Source: Anthoceros angustus (Eukaryota > Streptophyta > Anthocerotopsida > Anthocerotales > Anthocerotaceae). Taken from it: DNA of 64,000 bases. The notes under the pieces were generated by a model, which made no database searches, was not told the origin of the DNA, and saw nothing but the letters and a program-made list of their open reading frames with translations. The translations under genes and the position numbers were made by a program. The number at the start of each line of letters is the position of its first letter. The stretch's first letter is position 1. This document shows positions 23,238-34,574 of the stretch, in pieces. The DNA lies in assembly GCA_010909165.1 (NCBI GenBank), contig VJWM01000253.1, positions 156,591-220,590 of the forward strand. Reading direction: 5' to 3'.

Positions 23238-25126
23238 GTACCAAGCAGATCAACCCACGACGGCACGACGCCACGAGCCCCATAGACCAAGAGGGAGGCG
23301 AAGAGGAAGACGGCCCCACCACTACGGCCCCCCAGATCGCCTCGGCCCGCCTTGCCAACCCGGGAGTAAGGAGGCAGGAAACCTATGTGAGAAGAGCGTA
23401 ATCTGGGATGCGCCTGTTGGAGGACACCGGGCAAGAACCCCACCCCGAGCCCGCCCTATCATCGCCGATCAGAGGGGAAAGCAGCCACCCCTGACTTTCA
23501 CCGCCTCCCGGACCCCAAACGGGCGGGCAAGGAGAAGGAGCCAGCGCTGCGGGCCAAGTTGAGGTAGAGGCCCCATCAGCTAGCCGACCTAAGGGTCCTG
23601 ATTGGGTCCGGAGTCCCTAGTTTGGCCTCTCGATCACCATGGTCCGCGGTTTAATACGAGATACCCGCACTACCAACGGACTTTCACGGGACTCAAAGAA
23701 TGCCGCGGTGGAAGAGACACGGTGGAGCCCACGCTGACGGTGTGTTTTGGGGCTCAGAACTGCAGAGAAAGCCCAGGAAGTGGAGGCCACCGTAAGGAGA
23801 ATGGTGGAGCCAGAGCTGGGGCGGAGGCGGCCCAAGCGGCCAGGAGAAAGGCGGAGACCCTCGCTAGGGTTGGCGAGGAGAAGCGATTGACGCAGCCTGA
23901 GGCCAGTCCGCTCATCAGATAGAAGGTGTGGTGCTTCACCTGTGGTGAATAACAAGCGTAGAGCCAAGGTGCAAGCAAAGGCAGAGGACCTTTGTAGGAG
24001 GAGGGGAGCGGCCCAAGAGGAGGCAGAGGAGGCAAGAAGGCAGGGGGAGAGGGCCAAGGACCTGGCCGAAACCGCTGACAGAGCGCACTCAAGCCCGGAG
24101 GCATGTGAAGGGGGCGTGAGGCGAGGCCTTGGCCAAGATGACACGTGGACAACTACTGCAAGACTTCGAACCGTGGAGGGAGGCGGCGGGAGTAGCCACG
24201 GCCAATTTGAAGGCAGAGCAGGCAGCGGCAGAGTAGGCACGGGTAATCCATGAAGAGGAGAGGGAGGCCAGCACCAGAGAGATGGGGGACCTCTAGGCAC
24301 AGCTGTAGGGTGTGGAGGAACGGCGCCAAGAGTCGGAAGACCGGAAAGAGACCCTGGAGCTACAGCTCCAGGTAATGGAGGAGCGCAACGGAATTCTCCA
24401 AGGGAGAACCGCGGACCACGAGCGGGAGATAGAGCGGCTCCAGCTCTGTTGGAGGGCGGAGGAAAGTCGGCGGCGAAATAAGGAGCAGGACATCGCCGAG
24501 TTGGAGAAGGACTTGGAGGAGCGAGCCGGAGCGGAGTCACCGGAAAGAGATATGAGCCTCCGGCAAGGATGGACGGGAGAGAGAGCCCGAGGAAGAGCGT
24601 GGTTGCTTGGTCCGAAGGGAAGGCGGCGGGGAACGGCCGGGCCATGGCTGCATGTTGGCCGAGCCACAGAGATGCCGGGAGGAGGAGCGGAGCAGCAGCA
24701 GAGGTCAGTAGTGGCGAGGCGGCCTTGGCAGCCTCGAGGGACTTAGCTTATCCGACCGGGATCATGGATCTTTGGCGAGACAAAAAGAAAACCCGACACG
24801 CCACCGCTGAGAACCGGAGGCGTGAATATCGGGTGCCTGTGCCCATGTGGAGGAGGCCCATTCAACAGTCGACTCACCGCCCACATCATGCGGGCCCTCA
24901 AGGCGGTGGAGATCGTGCCCCACACCCGGCTGTGATTGAAGGGCCACCTGAAGAGTTGGAAGGAGGAGAGAGAGACGAGGGCCTAGGAGAAAGTGCCACA
25001 AGAACTTTGGGGCGCCTGCTCGGACGAGAGCAAGAACGAGGGAAGGGAGCGCCTGACGAGGGATGGACGGACACCACCCCGACAAGAGGTAAGTCCGTCA
25101 CAACCACAAGGGAGGAAGGAGAGGGG
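23238..25126 (+). pseudogene. aORF copy 2, distal part (linker and coiled coil)
   Basis: GC-rich. The plus strand, in several frames, gives long Glu/Arg/Ala/Gln heptad-like runs: RRRGAAQEEAEEARRQGERA (24,000-24,060), RKETLELQLQVMEERNGILQ (24,342-24,405) and HEREIERLQ, all typical coiled coil. The linker around 23,480-23,620 shares TCCGGACC/GATTGGGTCCGG words with 52,520-52,570 and with 1-409. It continues the ORF broken at 5,337 by LTR1. The region ends at an inverted LTR fragment. The 342-codon minus-strand ORF here (24,645-23,617) is proline-rich and is judged a shadow. Function unknown. Confidence 0.5.
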
Positions 25127-26090
25127 TGGAGTGTGAACTGTGTCTAGAGACACCGTGAGGTCCACATTCACCCTCAATGTCAAGTTGTAGTCCTAGGATT
25201 CGCCTCCTAAGGGAAATGGTTTGTGCCAAGAGACGCTAACTTCTATCACTACCCGACCTTTGCCTAAATCAGTGACTCACCATTACCCTCTTACCCATCT
25301 ACTCAACTCGCTACTACCTCCCCGACTTGTCCAACTACCACCGATCTATTCCCCACCATGCATCTTATTCCACAACCCCGCTCCCCGAGCTACTACCACG
25401 GTGGCTTCACCACTACCTGGTAGTTGACTACCAAGGTGGGTCCCACGCCAAACCCTAGCGATTATTTCCGCGACGGCGACATGGATCTCGCCATCAAGGC
25501 TACCACCGGCCATGCATCGACTTTATTTTGCACTCCACACTTCATGCACACACCGATTCATAGGGACCAAAGTTCCTAGGATCCCTCACAACCACTCTCT
25601 CACACACACAAAGGGCGCCACCACACAATTCCACAAGGAATGCCGCTTTCCTTAGCACTTCTACCAACAAAGACCGTTTGATTCCTCTTGATCTACACAA
25701 CTCCACCTGCTAGTTTCTCAATTAGCTCTTCTTCTCAACTCCTTCACACTCGTGATCGCTGCATAAAGTGTTCACTACCCTTCACCCAATCTTCTCTCTC
25801 TCTCTCTCGATTCGACCTGTGCTTCCACCCACACACACACACACGACTCAACACGAACACAATGTGAAAAGGGTGAGGAAAGAAGAATTCAAGGCCACAG
25901 CCAAGGGCAGAGCAAGCTCTGCACTCCGCTTATCCTCGATTTCCTCCTCCTCCTTGTCACGAGGAACGCCTATCACCCCTCCCACCGGGTTGCGAGCAAT
26001 GGAGCAAGCCTCACCACCCTGGAGCGCCTCGCCGCACACCACCTCCTCAATTGGATCGCCTCCAACCACCCACAAGCAGCTGGGGGATAC
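25127..26090 (-). mobile_element. Reversed 3' part of a gypsy-family LTR
   Basis: Reverse complement of the 3' quarter of the 3.7-kb LTR (about 10,385-11,263). The LTR end CACACTCCA is at 25,127-25,135 in complement, followed by the complement of the CTACAACG...GAGGGTGAATGTGGACCTCAC block. The GAGGTGGTGTGCG segment appears at 26,025-26,050 in complement. Homology stops near 26,090. It carries CT and CA simple repeats (25,793-25,850). No primer site or gag follows it. Confidence 0.65.
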
Positions 26091-28697
26091 CTAGAAATGC
26101 CGTTGTTTGTTATGCCGCAAAGATACGGAATATTGCCTTCTTGTTACGTAAACGATGGCTTTGTTACACAAGGCATGTGGTCTGCCGGACCTAAGAACTG
26201 TAATAAACCTTGTAACACGAAGACTGTGACAACCAATTCTTATAACGGTTATGAGGTGCGGGGTAAGGCCTGGTGGTACGCTCGGTAACCCGGGTTTGTC
26301 AGTGTTTCTAACCCAGGAGATGACAATGTCGGTCCGTAGTGTTGGACGTGTCTCCTCATGTTCGCCGCATCGCTGCTTTGAAGCTGCGAGCTGGAGTTTT
26401 TATTTTGAATTCTAAAGGTTTCCGGTTTGGTTTTGATGCCTCTCCCGACATGTGTGAACTTGCCATGTGCATGTACAATGTCCGCCACACATTATATTCT
26501 CGCATGATTTATCAATTTATACCGCATTTTATAGGTGGCTCTAAACAGAATACATATAAATTCACAAAACTGCATGTACTATACGGATCGTGACGATCGA
26601 AGTTTGCGCGGGGTTCACCCGACACGGACCTTCCGAGTATGTGCATCCAAGCACTAATCATAATCACCGGGTATCTCACCAGACGCTTATGACGCCGCCT
26701 TTCGCTTTTCGCTGGTCCTCGAGGGTTTGTAGCGCCCGCCTTTTTCCCGCCGATGCTGAATGCCATCGCCTCATGCACATCGTGCTCGTTGTGCGCATGA
26801 GAAAGAATCCACATCAACCCCACAACGCACATGACATGCATGTGGACATATAAATTTGGTCATGGCCACCACCCTTTCGCTTTGTCTTTCCCCTTGGCAC
26901 TTATGCACTTTGAGTCACCGCTGCCAGCCCTCGCATTCGCCTCCAATGTGGCACTTTATGCCGCCCCTTGTTCTTGAAACTTTCTCAGACGCTTCAAAGA
27001 TTTTCGACATCGTCTGTCAAATTCTCGATTGGCCTCCTCCTAGTGACTCGATGTTGTGCCATCCGCCACCGTATGTTGTTTTCCATGTCCTTTCACCCTC
27101 TCCGCTTCCTCCTCCTCTGTTGCTTCCCCATCCTCGTTATCTTTGTCTCCCGCATTAACTTCACGGCCTGTTTCCTCTTCCTGTTCCGAATCACCTTCGT
27201 GATCCCCTTCTTCTCCATCCGCTGTTTTCCCCTTCGCACCATCCATCGACGGGCGCCGCCGCCCATATCGCTACCTTCCGAATCCGATCAATTATTGCAG
27301 ATTTTCGTGAATGCTTTGACCCATGTCTCTCGCTTGGCCCTCGATGCATACCTCGTGATTTCAAAACCGGCACCGACCGGCCCCGCACATCCCATAGTTC
27401 CATTTTTTGTTAGTGGGCGAGTGATCCAAAATCACACTCGCCAGTTGGCTCCTCCCATACTTCTCTTGGAACTTAAAACCCATCCTCGTCCGCTTGGCCC
27501 CATGGATTGGGCCCTTCTCCATTTGATTTCTCGATCGAGTCTTAGGCAAGTGATGCCTTGGATGGCAAAAATTTCCATCTTTGAGTTCAACCCGTGCCCA
27601 TGTGAGAATCTCGCCATACCCTTTCATCATGGAAAAATGCTGTCAATTTTTGCCTACCCTCTTCTCCTCAGGCGCGGGCTTTGTGCCTCGACATACCTGC
27701 TTGTTCCTTGTTCGAGTGTATTGGTGAACTCGATGAAATCATCCCTTTGCGAGAAGATCCGAGGCGGCCCTTACATGCACATTTTCTTCCTCGAGACAAC
27801 GGCAAGTCGCTCCACTTTCACGGAATTTCGTTTGCCTCTGCTGCGTATTACTTCCATGAACTTCTTATGCCTCGGGACTCAAGCCCAGAAGGTCAATGTA
27901 GATGGAGGCTTTGGCTTCCCGTGTGCTCCATATCTTCGCAACTACACTGAGTGCGGTTGCTCTTGAATCCACCTACTCCCGTGTTTTCCAAAGCTTCGGA
28001 CCGGTGTTGTCTATTCCACACCTACTTCGGCCCATCTTTGCGAAACATTGTGGGGAGGAAGCACCCGCCTCCTGCGACAAAGTTCCCTGCCCATACCTTG
28101 CGTGCAAGCGAGCAACACGATGGCCACCGAGATTCCCTTCCGCTTCATAAGCTTCTTGGGAATCCGGAACTTCATCAGTGGATGAAATCCTCCCCATATG
28201 CCTGCAGTTTGCGACTTACGGTGATGCCGGGATCCCTGCATTTCCATTTCTCCCCAAACTCCGGCCGTCGAAATCAAAGCGCTACCATGCACGCCTTGGC
28301 GGCGGATATGTCGATCGAAAACAAGTAGGAGGGCATGTGGGCGCATACGGTACATGGTCATACTAGGCAATTGCATCGGCCAAACCTTGCTCACTTTCGA
28401 AATTGACATAGCCTACAAAGGAGTGCACTATGCATCACACTATAGCTACAACCATCCACCACAACGATATGAACATGTTATGGGTCATCCTCGGACCGTT
28501 GTCACCACCATACATCACAAATAGGGGACCATCGAATTACGCTCGGCTAATCTCGCAGCCCAAGCAAGGTCGTGTAAGTTTGGGACGCAAGCTCACGCCT
28601 GGGATGCACGCCCACAACCTCGCCACACTTCCACGGATTGCCGGTGCAAGCGGTGTATTTCAATCCTTCAAGCCCTGGCCGCCATGAATACCAAACA
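26091..28697. other. Unassigned sequence left of the CACTA element
   Basis: Holds a 332-codon plus-strand ORF (26,968-27,966) that is hydrophobic and without a recognised domain. The opposite strand is highly acidic (27,246-27,040: DGEEGDHEGD, EATEEEEAE), so the plus ORF may be a shadow of an acidic linker on the minus strand. Small cysteine-containing ORFs lie at 26,097-26,288. Nothing could be assigned to a family, and no RNA gene or terminal repeat was seen. Confidence 0.3.
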
Positions 28698-28700
28698 TGT
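28698..28700. repeat. Target-site duplication of the CACTA element (left)
   Basis: TGT immediately before CACTACAA; the same triplet follows the other end (40,491-40,493). CACTA elements duplicate 3 bp. Confidence 0.7.
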
Positions 28701-28727
28701 CACTACAAGGAGGGGCCACTTTTACAA
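28701..28727 (+). repeat. CACTA terminal inverted repeat, left
   Basis: CACTACAAGGAGGGGCCACT followed by TTTACAA. The first eight bases are identical to the complement of the right end; the rest is loosely similar. Confidence 0.75.
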
Positions 28728-28779
28728 ATGGGTCTAAGTTTAGTTAGAGGAAACTACAACACTCTTACTATTATTCAAA

Positions 28780-29850
28780 GCCTGTAAGTTTTTGAACATT
28801 TACAACAAGGGTTCCTAACTAATATGATGTGGCATGGATTTTACAACAGGGGTTTGTTGACATGGCATGTTGACACGAATTTTACAACGGGGATTTGTTG
28901 ACATGGCATGTTGACACGAATTTTACAACGGGGTTTGTTGACATGGCTTGCTCGTTGTACATGACGTTGTTAATTGTGCATAAACTCTTTTTGATTTAGA
29001 AAACTATGGGGGGGTTATTTGTTAATAAAACTACATTTTGTTGAATTTATAATGACGTGGCATAAAGGATGTTGTAAACGGTACTTGTAAAAGACGTTGT
29101 AAACCATGTTTGTTGTAGATGTGGTTGTAAATTGTGCAAGACTTGATTTTTGGAATAATACCATTTATTGGAATATCTATGAATAGATTTATTATTTGCT
29201 GATGTGGCAAGTTCGCAAATGATGTTGTAAATATGTTTCTCTGGATGTTAGTTATGGGATTATCTTTTTTTTTTGTATTTATCGACGTGTCACATGCATT
29301 GTAGCTATGGTTGTAAACGCATGAAAACCATTTTATATAAATATCTATAAATAAATTTATTATTTGCTGACATGGCAAGCTCATTGCAAATATCATTGTA
29401 AAATGGTTTCTCCAATTTATGTTATATTATTGGATTATTCATTTATTGTATATTTATCGACGCACATGCGTCAGAACTATGGTTGTAAAATGCACAAGCC
29501 AGCCAATATCCATGAATAAATATATTATTTGCTGATGTGGCATGTTGTAAAATGCCGTTGTAAAATTTTGGAAGAGACCTTTTCCTTATTTATGTAATTT
29601 ATGAGGTTATATATTAGTAAGATTGCGATGTGGCATGCCTTTTCCTTATTTATGTAATTTATGAGGTTATATATTAGTAAGATTGTGATGTGGCATGCTT
29701 GTCGAAATGCCGTTGTAAATATGTGGAAGAGACCTTTTCCGATTTATGTCATTTATGAGGCTATATATTAGTGAAATTGTCATGTATGTTCATTGCAAAT
29801 ACATTGTAAAATGTTATACAAATTTATCGATTTATAAATAGTGCCAGCAT
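28780..29850. repeat. CACTA left subterminal repeat region
   Basis: AT-rich. It has about three copies of a ~56-bp unit with GACATGGCATGTTGACACGA and TTTTACAACGGGG (28,850-28,945). Many TTGTAAA words with TGACATGGCA or GATGTGGCA follow (29,040-29,560). Then come two copies of a 60-bp unit at exact 60-bp spacing (29,581-29,700), and a third diverged copy at about 29,734. TTTATTATTTGCTGA occurs three times. These words recur near the other end, as expected for transposase-binding subterminal repeats. Confidence 0.7.
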
Positions 29851-29859
29851 TGTAAATGT

Positions 29860-30800
29860 CGGTAAGAATTTTCCTAGCCAAGTCACAAAACGAGGCATGC
29901 ATCTTGGCACAGTCCACCTGTGGAAGCGCCCACAAGTACGTTATCCAAATGTCCTCTTTGCACAAGTCGTGAGTGCCACCGCCTTCAGAAGGCACCAATG
30001 CTTGCACATGCCTTCAAAAGGCAAGCAAAAGTAACCTCATCGCCCACAAGCAGGCCCTCCTGTTGCATTCGTCCATACAAAAATAGCGCCTCTTGACCAA
30101 GCCCTTTCGTCCATACCCAAAGAATCGTGGCATTCCAAGTCACCACATCCTTTGGGCTCAAGCATTGAAAAACTTGATGCGCATCTTCTACTCGCCACAC
30201 TTTGCCTACATGTCCACCGCAAGTGCCCACAAGTGTGTTATCTAGTGTCCTCTCTCCACAACTGTGGAGTGCACCGCGCCTTCCGTAAGGCACTTGCTTG
30301 CACAGCTCAAGGCAAGGCAAGCAAAGGTAACATGGTTGCCCACAATCGTGCCCTCCTTCTCCATTTGTCCATACAGAATAAGCGCCTCTTGGCCAAGCCC
30401 ATGATTTGCATACCCAACTATCGGGCCCATGTCACGACATCCTTTACGCTAACCTATCGAAACCGTGTTTGCCTCTTCCGCCACCACGCTATACATGTCC
30501 ACCAGACTTGGCAATAAACAAGTTCGGTGGAATGTCACGGCAACATATCATGCCGCACTTTTCTCGCTAGATTCCGTGTCCACAAAGAAATGCACAAGCT
30601 TGAAGGGTGCTACAAAGATGTGGGCATCCGCCACACCAGCGACACATCGATAGTAAAGTTGTATCGCCTCATTAGGCTCCCCATGTGTAGCATGTGCGAG
30701 ATTATTGAAAACCACATGAAGGGATTTGGTTTGCCCACCCTCCGTAGAGCCTACCTCCGGATACATACATCCGCAAGATATGGTTCCCCAAGTATGTGAT
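29860..30800 (-). pseudogene. PPR protein pseudogene, PLS class
   Basis: The minus strand carries broken PPR repeats. 30,430-30,242 reads GLGQEALILYGQMEKEG, then HVTFACLALSCAS. 30,222-29,985 reads VEDAHQVFQCLSPKDVVTWN, then GQEALFLYGRMQQEGLL and DEVTFACLLKACASIGA. LVDMYS appears near 30,510-30,490. About two to three 35-residue units plus remnants remain of a protein that normally has ten or more. PPR proteins bind organelle RNA. Stops and frameshifts separate the repeats, and no organelle-targeting start or E/DYW tail was seen. It lies inside the CACTA element and is most likely a captured fragment. Confidence 0.75.
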
Positions 30801-33290
30801 TGACTCACTCAAGTTTGACCGTGAGATCATGAACGCGCCATCCCACAACCATGTCCTTCTTATCGCACAAAGTTTTAGCACGATATATAAGATGGATGAG
30901 GAATAGAATAGTCTATCACGCTAGATTTTCAGAGCTCCAACGGCCTCGAAGCTTTCCCTACTCACATAACGTTGATGGTTACAGTGTCACGACTCCCATA
31001 TCCAATCCGGCACACCTCCTGTGCTCAGCCGGAGAGCTCGACTTGGAAGGAGAAGCACAATGACCCACGCATATTCAAAGAAACAAGCTTCTCATCCAAC
31101 AAGTCGGCTTGAACATGTTGTTTAACCCGAGGACCTCACGGACTCCTTGCACCGAATGTCGGTGAGCGAGAGCTCCTCTTACCTCGCCTAGTTTCCCACG
31201 CACAAGAGGGGAGTCCTAGGAAGTGGTGATGGGAGGATTACTTGGTGTGTCACACCGAGAAGCGGTGGCCGCTCAAGTCCACACGAGTCCTAGTCCTATC
31301 TATTCAAATAGGTAGGATTCAAGTCCTTGGTCTTTGGGTTTGGGAAAACAGACTCAAGTCCTTGGTCTTGGGTTTGAATGATGTTCCTTGGTCCTTGGGA
31401 AAGTAGCAAGTAGATAGAAGCCTATTTCGAGTCCTTGGTCTTGGGTTCGGAAGGATGTTCCTTGGTCCTTGGGAAAATGGTATGTAGATAGAAACCTAGT
31501 CCTTGGTCGGGTTTCGGAAGGATGTTCCTTGGTCCTTGGGAAAAGTAGCATGTAGATAGAAACCTATTTCGAGAGGAAGGCAACTTCCTTGAACCATGGG
31601 AATTCGCTTTTCTAGATATTGCATGTAGGGCTATATATGCATGTTAGGTAGACTGCAGGGGTAAAATTGGCCGACTCATCAAGGGCCTGGCCAGACATGT
31701 ATAATCTCGCTACTCCATGGCCGAGTAGTGAGTTCAACCTAGGCCGTGGAGTATACCGGTTGAAAATTTTATAGCAACTGCGAATCTAGAATCCTAGTGT
31801 ACTTCCTTTGGATTGCACCGCAATTCCAATGGAGATACACTAGGACAAGCTCGATTGTGCTACATATAAAGATTTGTAATACAATGATATGAGTTCTTGC
31901 ATATTAGCAAAGACAAAGTCAGCCTAATGAAATGGCCAATCCAGCGCCAGAGCGGCACCGCCTCACGAGCTAATTTCTAATAGACGCAATAGGTATAGAG
32001 TTTCGATAGGCCTTCACTTGTCGATAATCTACATAGTATGCCGTAATTGCGAAAAACCAATCAGAGGGATTTCAAAGCATGGTTAGTCGAATATCCGAAA
32101 TGTAGAGGCATGTTGAAATGTTGAAATGTCACCGCAGATCCGAAGAGGTTGAAGGACCTGTATGCGACGAAATGTCATTAGTGTAATGGCGCATTGAGGT
32201 GATTCCAGAAAAACACATAGGAGTATTTAGATCCTTAGTCGCTAAGGTTGAAGGATCCTCTGGTGACCTTCGAGTGAAGAGGAGCTCACACTTTGACTCC
32301 TCATCTCACTTCCGTAATCTTGATCTCACTTCCCGAGCTCAAACACAAGATCCCAAACGCAAGCAAGGTTAGTCAAAGCAACCGGAGTATGTGCCTACAC
32401 AAGAAAACCCCGCAGATATTAACGAAAGCTCTTTCAAAAGAGCCGCACGAGAAGCATGTTCGAGGTCCGGGGTTAGGAGAGTCCGGAACTTTCCTATCTA
32501 ACCCCAACTAGCCTACATGCCCTGCTACCTAATCCCACCGATTCTCACCCTGGAGGACTCTTCCTTTGGATTCTCGAGTCGGAGGGAGGGAGGCCTCAGA
32601 GACGGAGTCCTCACCGCACATGTAATCTTCGGAGGACATCCTCCTCAATCCTCAAGATGATCCGCAGTCAAGACACAAAGCAATTAGATAGCTTTTAGAG
32701 CGAGGGAGTAGGAGCAGATGAGCCCTCAAGGAGCCCCTTACCTCAAACTCCATGGCGCCAAAGAAACCATATGTGGGTCTTTCAACTGCCTCGGCGCTAT
32801 GAGAGTGGGTGTGGCGGTTAATGCGGAACCTCGAAATGCGCTCGTGTGCGATCGAGGATTGAACTCTCATTAGGTACCGCCTAGCCCGCTTTGCATCGGC
32901 AACATCAACAATCGGCATGATGATGAGTGCCAAGAAGACTTAAATTCTTTAGCAGACTTTAAGGAGGGGCGAATCGAGGTTTTAAGACTCGGGCTCAAGT
33001 GGATGGCCGAGGAAGCATTGCCCTTTAGCCCTTATTCTATTCATTCCCACCGGATCTTTTACACATTAAAGGGGCACGAGTCCCAAGCAATAGCCTTGAA
33101 AGCACCTAAGGGACAACATAGCTACGCTCCATACAATCCTCTATCCGCCATCAAAATATCTCCGAGGAGCACACGCTAAGCAGCCGTGCTCAAGCACTCT
33201 TTGTCATATCTTGCCATTTTCATGCCAATGGTTTCCCTCAAAAGGAAAGAAGCATTAAAGCTTTATTTGTAGGCTTGCATGGGTCACCAT
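30800..33290. other. CACTA interior, unassigned
   Basis: No recognised domain. Contains one tandem repeat (31,335-31,570, listed separately). Short ORFs such as 30,851-31,063 (+) and 32,933-32,652 (-) have no family signal. A TNP2-type transposase would be expected somewhere in this element but could not be read here. Confidence 0.4.
31335..31570. repeat. Tandem repeat, ~70-90-bp unit, about 3 copies
   Basis: Units contain TCAAGTCCTTGGTCTTGGGT, then GGATGTTCCTTGGTCCTTGG, AAAGTAGCA and GTAGATAGAAACCT. Copies begin near 31,350, 31,430 and 31,497. Confidence 0.8.
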
Positions 33291-33299
33291 CAAAACCTC

Positions 33300-33640
33300 A
33301 TCACTCATATGCTTTCACCCGTACCGCCTTCGGTAATTGGGGAGTTGCGGCATGGGGACCTCTTCCACTCCTCCAATATTGTGTCCGATTGAGTTTGATC
33401 GGGATGACGAGCTATTTGCCACTGGAGTATCAAGGAGGATAAAAGTGTTTGAGTTTGCAACGGTGGTCAATGACATGGCTGATGTGCATTGTCCCATGGT
33501 AGAAATGTCTACCCGCTCCAAATTGAGTTGTCCGAGTTGGAACAAGTACATAAAGTCGCACATTGCGCGGCGTGATTATGAAGGGATTGTTACAAGATGG
33601 GATGTGAATACGTGCGAGCATCACGGAGTATGTGTACTGA
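33300..33640 (+). pseudogene. COP1: COP1-type WD40 exon fragment
   Basis: In shifting frames this encodes the start of the COP1 WD40 propeller: a FTR...LR.IGELRHGDLFHSSNIVS run (33,310-33,383), EFDRDDELFAT, GVSRRIKVFEF, VHCPMVEMSTRSKLSC, WNKYIKSHIA and DYEGIVTRWDVNT. In COP1 this region continues into a R-Q-S-x-x-E-Y stretch; here the tail is shifted, then a GTGTAC/GTATGT donor-like site follows (about 33,627). COP1 is the E3 ubiquitin ligase that represses photomorphogenesis. Its close relative SPA lacks the EFDRDDELFAT wording. Only about 110 of some 650 residues are present, with no RING or coiled-coil part nearby. Small deletions break the frame (an alanine codon is missing in FAT-GVS). 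It lies inside the CACTA element. Confidence 0.88.
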
Positions 33641-34250
33641 CAGCCCAGCCTAAACCTCACCCAAGTTTATTACTTGGTTCTCGAGGGCGTGGATTCGCCG
33701 CCGCCAGCGGCTCCACTCCACCGCTAGTTTGAGCAATCTAGTTTTCTCAACTAAGCCTCGAAGTGTTCGCCACTAAGAAGCCGAGAACTTTTGCACAGCA
33801 GTTGCAGCCGTGGAGCCGAGCATGCTTAACCCGAGGCCTACTGCCTTTTGCCCCATTTTGGCGTTTTGTTATTATGAATTTCTAATTACAAGAAAATGAC
33901 CGCAATGTTCTCAACACCACAATTACCGTGATGACCTCCTCTTTCCAACCATATGTTCAAAAGCACCACCCCCTCAACATGCACAAATTTCCATAGCCAT
34001 TTCGATCCACCTTGGGCACCAGTGAGGTGAGCATCTTTCTTTGCCTACCATGAACTAAGGTGAATCAGATACGTATGTACACAAGAATGTAGGGGATCTT
34101 TGTGCGCATGACATCGGATCCTAAGCGCCTGCGGGCCGACCTTTCTTGAGAAATGTAAGAGCCGAGCCGCAGAGAAGAGAGAGGTCTCTTAGTTTCCTTT
34201 TGTGCGTTCCATATGTGTACCACTTTTACCTACTAGAGATTTTAGAACGT
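33640..34250. other. CACTA interior, unassigned
   Basis: Follows the COP1-type exon. May include intron sequence captured with it, but no second COP1 exon was found up to 34.2 kb. Nothing else recognised. Confidence 0.35.
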
Positions 34251-34254
34251 AAAA

Positions 34255-34370
34255 GTGAACTGAACGTTGTAAATAGTAATAGTTTCTAATTTTACAACGG
34301 AGTGTGTTGTAAATGGTAATCGCTTCCGACTTAACAACGGAGCGCTTGCAAATAGTAGTTTCAAAGTCGT
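34255..34370. repeat. Internal copy of CACTA subterminal words
   Basis: GTTGTAAATAGTAATAG, TTTTACAACGGAG, GTTGTAAATGGTAATCG, TTAACAACGGAG and TGCAAATAGTAG occur in both orientations, matching words otherwise confined to the element's two ends. Confidence 0.6.
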
Positions 34371-34574
34371 TTACAAACTCACCAGCACTGCAGTGCACGA
34401 GGTAGGTGACGCAGTGCACATGGCGGTGTGAGGCGGTGCAATGCATGCAAGATCTTGTCCAAGGCGGAACATGCTTGCACACAAATACCGATATAAAGGC
34501 GGGTTCATGTCTCAGTAAGTAGATGTTTACATACGACGTATGTGTTGAGAGCCTCGTATGTCGATTGCCCTGGG

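Noticed and set aside
23617-24645. 342-codon minus-strand ORF, the longest in the window
   Set aside because: Proline/serine/leucine-rich low complexity. The opposite strand encodes a coiled coil that recurs in other copies, and GC-rich antisense of Glu/Arg codons yields few stops.
26968-27966. 332-codon plus-strand ORF as a host membrane protein
   Set aside because: Hydrophobic runs arise opposite an acidic/basic minus-strand sequence; no signal peptide logic, domain or splice signals. Left as unassigned.
33300-33640. SPA-family rather than COP1 assignment
   Set aside because: SPA proteins differ at the EFDRDDELFAT and MSTRSKLSC positions; the wording here follows COP1.
33300-33640. A functional COP1 gene in this window
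   Set aside because: Only one exon-sized piece is present, frameshifted, with no RING, coiled-coil or later WD40 exons within reach.
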